Shown here piece after piece: positions 8,701 to 14,592 of a stretch of DNA of 29,276 bases (position 1 is its first letter; the number at the start of each line of letters is the position of its first letter). Origin of the DNA: a bacterium (GTDB lineage: Bacteria > Planctomycetota > J058 > JAJDCP01); NCBI GenBank assembly GCA_030428695.1, contig JAUIEM010000075.1:1-29276 (forward strand). Reading direction: 5' to 3'. The notes below the pieces were generated by a model that saw nothing but the letters and a program-made list of their open reading frames with translations, was not told the DNA's origin and did no database searches. Position numbers and translations under genes: made by a program.

Positions 8701-8731
8701 GACGCGTGGACAGAGGGGAGGAGGAGACACC

Positions 8732-9844
8732 GTGAGCCGCAGACGCAAAGGCTGTCTGGTCGCCGTGCTGTGCGTGTTGGCGCTGGTCGGCAGCTACGGG
8801 CTGTACATCTACACGATCGCCGGCGAGCTTCGCAGCATCGAGCCGCACTTCGCGGGCACGGCGCGGCTGGTGGAGGGCCCTGTCGGCGCGGAGGACATCG
8901 TGATCCTGGGCGACGGCTCGACCGCGTTGCTCTCGTCCCAGGACCGCTCGGCGCACCTGCGCGGCGGCGACGCCGCCGGCACGATCTACGCCTACGACCT
9001 GACCGACCCCGCGGCGAAGCCCGTCGACCTGTTGCCCGACGCCCCGGACGACTTTCGCCCGCACGGGATCGGGCTGTACGAAGGCGACTCGACCTACCTG
9101 TTCGTCGTCAACCACCCCCGCGGCTCCCTCGATGGCGATCTCCCGGGAGAGGGGCCGGTCCACACGATCGAGATCTTCCTCTGGGCCGACGGGGCGCTCC
9201 ATCACCGGCGGCGCATCGCGGACTCCCTGCTGGTCTCGCCGAACGACGTCGCGCCGATCGGTCCGGACCGCTTCTACGTCACGAACGACCACGGCACGGG
9301 CGATCCGACCGGGCGGATGGTCGAGGACTACCTGCGCATCCCCGGCTCGCACCTCTTGTACTTCGACGGCACGTCGTTCACGCGCCTCCCCGGCGACTAC
9401 CTGTACGCCAACGGGGTGGCGGTCTCCCGCGACCACAGCGAGCTCTACCTGGCGGCGACCACCGCCCGGACCGTGTACGTCTTCGCGCGCGTCGTCGAGA
9501 CCGGCGCGCTACGCCTGCACCAGGAGGTGTTCTGCGATACCGGGGTCGACAACATCGATGTCGGGCCGGAGGGCGATCTGTGGATCGGCTGCCATCCCCA
9601 GCTCCTGACCTTCGTCGGCCACATGGAGGACCCGTCGCGCCCGAGCCCGAGCCAGGTGCTGCGGCTGCATCGCGAGGACAACTACCGGGTCGAGGAGGTC
9701 TTCCTGTCCGACGGCACCGACCTGCCCGGCTCGAGCTGCGCGGCGCGCTTCGGCAACCGCCTGCTGATCGGCCCGGTGCTCGCGTCCGGCTTCCTCGACT
9801 GCACCCTCGATGAGGGGGTTGACACTGCCCCGGAGGATCGCTAG
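8732..9844 (+). CDS. Paraoxonase/arylesterase-type lactonase, membrane-anchored
   Basis: The GTG at 8732 is preceded by a strong purine-rich site (AGGGGAGGAGGAG). The 370-residue product starts with a basic N-terminus and one hydrophobic segment (about 8-30), a signal anchor like that of animal paraoxonases. The body is a six-bladed propeller of the PON family and retains every residue expected for calcium binding and catalysis: E54-D55, H111 in RPHGIG, H128 in VVNHPRG, N171 in SPNDV, N227 in YANGV and D273-N274 in GVDNID. These correspond to PON1 E53/D54, H115, H134, N168, N224 and D269/N270. Known members hydrolyse lactones, including acyl-homoserine lactones in some cases; the substrate here is not known. 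The catalytic domain should face the periplasm. It lies 31 bases after the helicase-like gene and is probably co-transcribed. Confidence 0.92.
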   Translation: MSRRRKGCLVAVLCVLALVGSYGLYIYTIAGELRSIEPHFAGTARLVEGPVGAEDIVILGDGSTALLSSQDRSAHLRGGDAAGTIYAYDLTDPAAKPVDLLPDAPDDFRPHGIGLYEGDSTYLFVVNHPRGSLDGDLPGEGPVHTIEIFLWADGALHHRRRIADSLLVSPNDVAPIGPDRFYVTNDHGTGDPTGRMVEDYLRIPGSHLLYFDGTSFTRLPGDYLYANGVAVSRDHSELYLAATTARTVYVFARVVETGALRLHQEVFCDTGVDNIDVGPEGDLWIGCHPQLLTFVGHMEDPSRPSPSQVLRLHREDNYRVEEVFLSDGTDLPGSSCAARFGNRLLIGPVLASGFLDCTLDEGVDTAPEDR

Positions 9845-9847
9845 TTT
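9819..9847 (+). promoter_or_regulatory. TTGACA-N17-TAGTTT promoter overlapping the end of the paraoxonase gene
   Basis: A perfect -35 hexamer TTGACA (9819-9824) and a TAGTTT -10 (9842-9847) are separated by 17 bases. The predicted start near 9854 lies just before the ribosome-binding site of the 75-residue gene at 9873. The promoter overlaps the last codons and stop of the paraoxonase gene. Confidence 0.55.
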
Positions 9848-9872
9848 CTCGGGTTCGAGCGGGAGGGACACG

Positions 9873-10100
9873 ATGATCTGCCGAGAGATGAAGATCAAGA
9901 TCAAGGATGTGCTGACGCGCATCGAGGAGAAGGACTGGGAGGCGGTCGCCACCAAGGCCCTGCACGGCTTCCCCGAGGACATGATCCTCAACAACACCGA
10001 GAAGTGGCAGGCGATCTGGCGCGTCAAGGAGCACATGGGGCTCGACGAGAACAGCCAGTACGACTTCGAGCGCTTCATGCGCCGCGAAATCTGGATCTGA
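9873..10100 (+). CDS. Small hypothetical protein, 75 residues
   Basis: The ATG at 9873 follows GGGAGGG with good spacing and lies downstream of a TTGACA-type promoter, so this start is preferred over an in-frame ATG at 9810 that overlaps the paraoxonase gene. The soluble, charged, helical product begins MICREMKIKIKD and contains WEAVATKALHGFPEDM and WQAIWRVKEHMG. There is no signal peptide, membrane segment or metal motif. I do not recognise the family. Codon use matches the neighbours. The stop codon runs directly into a palindromic repeat element. Confidence 0.7.
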   Translation: MICREMKIKIKDVLTRIEEKDWEAVATKALHGFPEDMILNNTEKWQAIWRVKEHMGLDENSQYDFERFMRREIWI

Positions 10101-10256
10101 GGGACTGGAACAGAACAACTACTCGTTTTCGCTGACCCTCGCCGCCGCTGGCTGCGTCGCTCGTCGCCCGAATACAGCCCGTATGCGAGCTCCTCGCTCC
10201 TTGCCATCGACGACGATCCCTCACCGAAGACGAGCATCTGTTTCGTTCCAGTCCCT
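10100..10256. repeat. 157-bp palindromic repeat element with 12-bp perfect terminal inverted repeats
   Basis: AGGGACTGGAAC begins at 10100 and its exact reverse complement GTTCCAGTCCCT ends at 10256. Imperfect pairing continues inward; ACTCGTTTTCGCTGA faces the reverse complement of CACCGAAGACGAGC. The centre contains a smaller hairpin, ATAC-AGCCC-GTAT. The element abuts the stop of the 75-residue gene, codes for nothing and could act as a transcription end or RNA hairpin. It resembles non-autonomous MITE or REP-type repeats; no transposase is in the window. Confidence 0.7.
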
Positions 10257-10467
10257 GAGGGCCGCGATCCGGTCCGGTGCGCCAGCGCGCTGGCGCGGCA
10301 CGCCAACGAGTCCGTCCCCGCCACCGGTCGGGGGCGGCCTTCACTTTGTTGGCCAACGATTTGCGGGACTGTGGGAAACGCGCCCGCCGCGGCAGCGAAC
10401 GCGCCTTGCGACGCTTGCCCGCGGCGAGCTATAATGGCTCGGCCCTGACGCGAGGAAAACGCCCCGG
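10257..10467 (+). other. Leader/promoter region of the ESCRT-like operon with palindromes
   Basis: No gene is seen here. It contains a perfect 18-base palindrome GCGCCAGCGCGCTGGCGC (10279-10296) and a 10-base palindrome GTTGGCCAAC (10348-10357), both plausible dimer-binding operators upstream of the promoter at 10406-10435. Their role is inferred only from position. Confidence 0.5.
10406..10435 (+). promoter_or_regulatory. TTGCGA-N18-TATAAT promoter of the ESCRT-like operon
   Basis: A consensus -10, TATAAT (10430-10435), lies 18 bases after TTGCGA (10406-10411). The predicted start near 10442 gives a short leader containing GAGGA before the ATG at 10468. A perfect TATAAT stands out against the GC-rich background. 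Confidence 0.7.
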
Positions 10468-11271
10468 ATGGTCGGAAAGGTCTCCGCCGCCAAGACGATC
10501 GAGGACAGCTTCATCCAGCGCTTCGAGTCCAAGCTGGGCATGCTGGCGACGGTGTTCTGTCCGCTGGACGGCAAACGCTACGAGGCGACGGCCGCGAACC
10601 GGCGCCTGTTCCGCCGCAACCGCAACGCCCACGTCGTCCAGACCCTGAAGAACGCGCAGCGCTTCGAGCGCGAGCTGCTCAAGGCCGTGCCGCTCGACGA
10701 GGCGCTGCACTGCGTGGTGTCCTCCCGCAGCTTCTTCGGCCGGCGCACGCCCCGGGTCGTCCTGATCGGGGCGGTACGCAGCCCGTTGAAGAGCCTGCTC
10801 GGCGACAACGACCGCGCGCTCGGCGCCCTCGACCTCGACGAGGTGATCCGCGCGCTGGTCAAGGATCCGCAGGTCTTCTACTACCTCGGCATCTGCGCGA
10901 CGACGCGCTGGAGCGACGAGGCCTTCGAGCGCATCCCGGTGCTCGACAACGCGCTGATCTGCCTGCTCGAGAGCGCCGGCTCGACGGCCTGGAGGCTCCG
11001 GCCGCAGAGCGACCCGCGCTGGAACGACCTGCTCCCGCTGTTCGATCCGGAGACCGAGGAAGAGAAGGTCGCCCGGGTCGAGGCCTGGGTGCGCGAGCAT
11101 CCGATCCTGGCCCTGCGCGGCGGGCACATGAAGGTCGCCGACATCAGCCGCGAGACCGGCGTCAACGGCGCGCTGCTCGACAAGGCGCTCAAGGCCTGCG
11201 CCGCTCGCGACAGCGAGCTGTCGCTGACGAAGATCGACGACACCGCGATCCTCAAACGCTCCCGACTGTGA
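10468..11271 (+). CDS. Operon-leading protein of unknown function with C-terminal winged-helix-like domain
   Basis: First gene of the ESCRT-like operon; GAGGA lies 11 bases before the ATG. The 267-residue protein has no signal peptide or membrane segment. The N-terminal part (to about 50) is helical and basic, the middle (about 50-195) is a mixed alpha/beta region I do not recognise, and the last 65 residues look like a winged helix: AWVREHPILAL, then HMKVADISRETGVNGALLDKAL, then a short beta-like end. Winged helices form ESCRT-II subunits and some archaeal Cdv linkers, so an adaptor role between cargo or membrane and the ESCRT-III-like proteins is possible. A DNA-binding autoregulator is an equal alternative. 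The next gene starts 7 bases later, so co-expression is very likely. Confidence 0.8.
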   Translation: MVGKVSAAKTIEDSFIQRFESKLGMLATVFCPLDGKRYEATAANRRLFRRNRNAHVVQTLKNAQRFERELLKAVPLDEALHCVVSSRSFFGRRTPRVVLIGAVRSPLKSLLGDNDRALGALDLDEVIRALVKDPQVFYYLGICATTRWSDEAFERIPVLDNALICLLESAGSTAWRLRPQSDPRWNDLLPLFDPETEEEKVARVEAWVREHPILALRGGHMKVADISRETGVNGALLDKALKACAARDSELSLTKIDDTAILKRSRL

Positions 11272-11278
11272 GGTAGGT

Positions 11279-12001
11279 ATGGCCCTGTGGGACAAGATCC
11301 GCGCGTTGTTCGGCGCCAAGGGCGTCTCCGACGAGACGCGCCAGGCGCTCGCCGAGGCGTCGAGCACGAACGATCTGCTCAACCAGCTCGACACCCTGGT
11401 CACGCGCAACGAGATGAAGTGCGCCGAGCTGACGGCGGAGATCGAGAAGCTCGAGGCGCTCGAGAAGGCGCTCGCTGATCGGGTGCGCGCGGGCAAGCTC
11501 GCCGGCCTGAACAAGTCGACGACCCTGCACAAGATCCAGCGCCATCGCAAGCAGAAGGAGAACTACCACTTCCGCCTGAAGATCTACCACAAGAACATCA
11601 ACATGCAGTTGAACTTGATCGGCAAGATCCAGGAAATGGAAGCGATGGAGATGGCCGGCCTCGAGGAGACCAAGATCGACGAGATCCTGCTCAAGGCCGA
11701 GGAGAAGACCGAAGCCTACGAGCGGCTGACCACCGCCGGCAAGGTGCTCGACGAGATGCGCGGCCGGGTCAGCGCGACCGAAGAGCGTGAGCTGGCCGAG
11801 CTCGAGGCCGAGATCATGGCGGGCGTGGTCGACGAGCCCGAGGCAGAGGTCGTCGCGGAGGAAGAGCCCGAGGACGTCGAGCCGGAGATCCTCGAAGAGC
11901 CGGAGCCCGAAGACGAGCTGCCGAGCATCGACGAGATCATGGAAGGGCACCGTCCGCCGCCCCTGCCCGAGACGCCCGACAAGAAACTCGAGTTGAACTG
12001 A
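11279..12001 (+). CDS. ESCRT-III (Snf7/CHMP)-like protein A with acidic, proline-rich C-terminal tail
   Basis: 240 residues. The N-terminus MALWDKIRALFGAKG is a short amphipathic helix ending in LFG, like the membrane-inserting helix of Snf7/CHMP4. Long charged helices follow (about 35-170), with KLEALEKALADRVRAGKLAGL and QLNLIGKIQEMEAMEM resembling the helical hairpin and third helix of ESCRT-III. The middle is basic and the end strongly acidic (EEEPEDVEPEILEEPEPEDE), the usual ESCRT-III charge polarity. The tail ends in RPPPLPETP, similar in character to the proline-rich MIM2 motif that binds MIT domains. By analogy it would polymerise on membranes and be disassembled by the downstream AAA ATPase. 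Homology is inferred from pattern; PspA/Vipp1 is the main alternative, but the tail does not fit that family. Confidence 0.75.
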   Translation: MALWDKIRALFGAKGVSDETRQALAEASSTNDLLNQLDTLVTRNEMKCAELTAEIEKLEALEKALADRVRAGKLAGLNKSTTLHKIQRHRKQKENYHFRLKIYHKNINMQLNLIGKIQEMEAMEMAGLEETKIDEILLKAEEKTEAYERLTTAGKVLDEMRGRVSATEERELAELEAEIMAGVVDEPEAEVVAEEEPEDVEPEILEEPEPEDELPSIDEIMEGHRPPPLPETPDKKLELN

Positions 12002-12010
12002 GGACACAGC

Positions 12011-12658
12011 ATGCCCCTGGGAATCTTCGGCCGCCTGTTCGGCAAGACGGAAGAGCCGCCGACCACGCGCGATCTCAAGGTCGCGTTCATGGGCGTGAAG
12101 CGCGAGCGCAAGAAGAAGCAGCTCGAGATCCGCAAGCTGCGCGTCAAGCGGCAGCAGACCCTCGACGGCCTGAAGAAGGCGCGCAAGAACAACAACACGA
12201 TGGAGGTCGACTTCCTCTGGGAGGAGCTCAAGCACCTGAAGATCGAGGCGGGCTACCTGATGAAGGAGGCCCGCATCCTCAACCTCGAGAGCATCGGGCT
12301 GCAGCGCTACATCCGCGGCATGGAGCGGCTCGAGAAGAGCGGCCAGGCCGGCAAGGTGCAGGGGCTGATCGAGAAGGTGCGGCGCCTCGGCCTCGACGAG
12401 AAGCTGCGCGGCGCCGAGGTCGACGAGGCCGCCTACCTCGACTCCCTGCAGGAGAGCCTCGACGAGATCGAGCTCGAGCTCGAGACCCTCGACACCGACA
12501 TGGAGTCCGACCCGGAGAAGGCTCAGCTGCTCGCCCAGATCGACCTGATCAACGCGGCCGAGGAGAAGGGCGACTTCGAGACCGCCAAGGTCGAAGAGGA
12601 GAAGCTGACCGAGCGGCTCGAGGAGAACGTCGAGACCCTCGAAGACGACGCGTTCTGA
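12011..12658 (+). CDS. ESCRT-III (CHMP)-like protein B with MIM1-like C-terminus
   Basis: 215 residues, starting 9 bases after gene A; TGAGGA overlaps the upstream stop as ribosome-binding site. The N-terminus MPLGIFGRLFGKTEE again has the hydrophobic LFG-type anchor. A strongly basic first helix (KRERKKKQLEIRKLRVKRQQ) is followed by helical segments and an acidic end. The tail carries EEKLTERLEEN (196-206), which fits the eukaryotic MIM1 pattern (D/E)xxLxxRLxxL at every key position except the last Leu. MIM1 binds the MIT domain of Vps4, and the next gene encodes an MIT-like AAA ATPase. Role by analogy: membrane-bound ESCRT-III subunit recruiting the ATPase. No signal peptide or membrane span, so it should act on the cytoplasmic face. 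Confidence 0.77.
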   Translation: MPLGIFGRLFGKTEEPPTTRDLKVAFMGVKRERKKKQLEIRKLRVKRQQTLDGLKKARKNNNTMEVDFLWEELKHLKIEAGYLMKEARILNLESIGLQRYIRGMERLEKSGQAGKVQGLIEKVRRLGLDEKLRGAEVDEAAYLDSLQESLDEIELELETLDTDMESDPEKAQLLAQIDLINAAEEKGDFETAKVEEEKLTERLEENVETLEDDAF

Positions 12659-12668
12659 GAGGTTCCCC

Positions 12669-13886
12669 ATGAGCTTCCTCGACATCAACAGCCAGCTGCA
12701 GAAAGCGCTCGAAGCGACGATGCAGAACGCCAAGAAGGCCTACGCCGGCAAGAAGCTCGGCGAGGCGGCGAAGCACTTCGACCGCGCCTCCGACCTGTTG
12801 CTGCAGCTCGCCGAGAACCAGCCGACCCGCGAGCTCACGCTGCAGAAAAGGAAGAAGGCCTTCGAGTACCGCGAGTTCGCGACCACCCTGCGCGCCGGCG
12901 GGGCGCCCGCCAAGGCCGACGGCCCGCCCGGTCCGGGCAAGGCGCCGGCGAAGAAGGACGGGGAGGAGGGCGACTTCTCGGCGGTCGTGCAGCAGCTCGT
13001 CCACCGCTCGAGCATCACCTGGGACCAGATCGGCGGCCTCGACGAGACGAAGACCGAGATCAAGTTCGCCCTCGGCCTCAGCGTTGCCCAGCCGCCGGCG
13101 GGGGTCGAGATCGCGGCCTGGCGCAACATCCTGTTCTACGGCCCGCCGGGCACCGGCAAGACGCTGCTCGCCGCCGCGACCTCGAACGCGCTGAAGATGG
13201 GCAAGGGCCGCACCGCGATGTTCTTCAACGTCAAGGTCAGCTCGGTGCTGTCGAAGTACTTCGGCGAGTCGTCGAAGATCGTCTCCGAGATCTACGGCAC
13301 GGCCCGCGACGAGAGCCCGTCGGTCGTCTTCCTCGACGAGTTCGAGTCGCTCGGCATGAACCGCGACGAAGAGAGCGCGGGTCCCGAGCGGCGCATCCTG
13401 TCGACCATCCTCGCCGAGCTCGACGGCCTGGCCGAGAAGGGCCGGCGCGACATCTACGTGTTGACCATCGCGGCGACGAACCGGCCCTGGGACCTCGACG
13501 CCGCCGTGCTCTCACGCTTCGAGAAACGCATCCTGATCCCGCTGCCCGATCCGGGCAGCCGGCGCGCGATCCTCGACATCCACCTGCTGAAGAAGGGCTT
13601 CGAGCTCGACTGCTCGGTCGACGACCTCGTCGGGCTGACCGAGGGCTACAGCGGCCGCGAGCTCGAGCGCTTCGCCAAGCAGACCAAGATCCGCATGATC
13701 GCGGAGACCAACGCCGGCATCCCGCAGCTCGTCGACGACGGCTACGCGTCGGTGCGGCGCCACAAGATCGAGGTTCGGCCCCTGACCCTGGCGGACTTCG
13801 AGCTCTCCAGCCGGACGATCGTCCCGCAGACCTCGGCCGAGGACATGCAGCGCTATCTCGACTGGGAAGAACGACAGGAGGCCTGA
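12669..13886 (+). CDS. Vps4-like AAA+ ATPase with N-terminal MIT-like domain (first of two)
   Basis: 405 residues. Residues 1-75 form a three-helix MIT-like domain (KALEATMQNAKKAYAGKKL, GEAAKHFDRASDLLLQLAEN, KRKKAFEYREFATTLR), matching the spacing of Vps4 and spastin MIT domains. After a Pro/Gly/Lys linker the AAA module begins at WDQIGGLDE. Walker A is GPPGTGKT (158-165), Walker B is VVFLDEFES (D223, E224), sensor 1 is AATNRPWDLD, and the RFEKRILIPLPDP motif is typical of the meiotic clade (Vps4, katanin, spastin). It should remodel or depolymerise the adjacent ESCRT-III-like proteins by threading them through a hexamer. It lies 10 bases after gene B and 4 bases before gene C. ATPase activity is well supported; ESCRT function is inferred from neighbours. 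Confidence 0.88.
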   Translation: MSFLDINSQLQKALEATMQNAKKAYAGKKLGEAAKHFDRASDLLLQLAENQPTRELTLQKRKKAFEYREFATTLRAGGAPAKADGPPGPGKAPAKKDGEEGDFSAVVQQLVHRSSITWDQIGGLDETKTEIKFALGLSVAQPPAGVEIAAWRNILFYGPPGTGKTLLAAATSNALKMGKGRTAMFFNVKVSSVLSKYFGESSKIVSEIYGTARDESPSVVFLDEFESLGMNRDEESAGPERRILSTILAELDGLAEKGRRDIYVLTIAATNRPWDLDAAVLSRFEKRILIPLPDPGSRRAILDIHLLKKGFELDCSVDDLVGLTEGYSGRELERFAKQTKIRMIAETNAGIPQLVDDGYASVRRHKIEVRPLTLADFELSSRTIVPQTSAEDMQRYLDWEERQEA

Positions 13887-13890
13887 GGCC

Positions 13891-14481
13891 ATGGGCTTGT
13901 TCAAGTCGAAGGAAGAGCGGCGCCTCGAGCGCCAGATGGAGATCCGCCGCGGCATCAACGCGATCAAGCGCCAGATCAAGCAGCTGCGCAAACACGAGAA
14001 GGACTACCTGAAGAAGGCGGTGCGCGCGCGCGAGCTCGGGGACAGCAACCAGCTCCGCTTCCTCAAGCAGACCGTCAAGCGCACGATCGGCCAGCGGATG
14101 ATGATGGAGCGGCAGCTCTTGTCGATCGAGACCGCGAACCAGATCAAGAACCAGGCCGAGGCCTACGGCTCCTTTGCGAAGTCGATGACCGCGGTCAGCA
14201 CCTCGATCTCCGAGGTGTTCGGCGCGACCGACTTCAACGAGACCCAGAAGTCCTTCGAGCGGGCGATGCACCAGGCCGAGAGCATGGAGCAGCGCATGGA
14301 CATCTTCCTCGACATGGCGAACGAGAGCATGGGCGCCGAGTCGATCACGATGGACGAGGCGGTCAGCGACGAGACCATCGACCGCATGCTCGACGCGGCG
14401 ACGCCGGGCCGCGAGCGGGTGGTCGACAAGGACATCGCGCAGGGGCTCAGCGAGATCGAGAAGGAGCTCGGCAGCCTCTAG
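13891..14481 (+). CDS. ESCRT-III (Vps2/Vps24/CHMP)-like protein C
   Basis: 196 residues; AGGAGG (13876-13881) inside the end of the ATPase gene gives the start. The N-terminus MGLFKSKEERRLERQ closely resembles CHMP3 (MGLF plus basic residues). A basic first helix (INAIKRQIKQLRKHEKDYLK) and KKAVRARELGDSNQLRFLKQ are followed by IETANQIKNQAEAYGSFAKS, a serine-rich VSTSISEVF stretch, and MHQAESMEQRMDIFLDMANE, which follow the order of helices 1 to 4 in CHMP1/2/3 proteins. The acidic C-terminus ends in LSEIEKELGSL, a MIM1-like pattern with Glu in place of Arg. Of the three paralogues this one is most convincingly ESCRT-III by eye. It is the last gene before an intrinsic terminator. Expected role: cytoplasmic membrane-remodelling filament subunit. 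Confidence 0.82.
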   Translation: MGLFKSKEERRLERQMEIRRGINAIKRQIKQLRKHEKDYLKKAVRARELGDSNQLRFLKQTVKRTIGQRMMMERQLLSIETANQIKNQAEAYGSFAKSMTAVSTSISEVFGATDFNETQKSFERAMHQAESMEQRMDIFLDMANESMGAESITMDEAVSDETIDRMLDAATPGRERVVDKDIAQGLSEIEKELGSL

Positions 14482-14507
14482 AGCGGGCGCGGTCGGCATC
14501 GGTATGG

Positions 14508-14530
14508 GACGGATGGCGTCGCCAGCCGTC
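14508..14530 (+). other. Hairpin preceding the terminator
   Basis: GACGG-A-TGGCG pairs with CGCCA-G-CCGTC around a single-base loop position with one A/G mismatch. It lies immediately upstream of the terminator stem and may protect the 3' end of the operon mRNA. Confidence 0.4.
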
Positions 14531-14535
14531 GACGG

Positions 14536-14559
14536 GGGCGGGGAGGGACCCCGCCCTTT
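14536..14559 (+). terminator. Intrinsic terminator after the ESCRT-III-like gene C
   Basis: GGGCGGGG (14536-14543) pairs perfectly with CCCCGCCC (14549-14556) across a five-base loop, followed by TTT. The short T-tract suggests partial termination, separating the first five genes from the following block while allowing some readthrough. Confidence 0.65.
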
Positions 14560-14592
14560 CACGATCTTCCACGGGGCGCTACGGGGACACAC

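Noticed and set aside
13891..14481. Ordinary PspA/Vipp1 protein
   Set aside because: Shorter helices, CHMP-type start MGLFK, acidic MIM-like tail and adjacency to an MIT-like Vps4-type ATPase fit ESCRT-III better; a profile search would decide.
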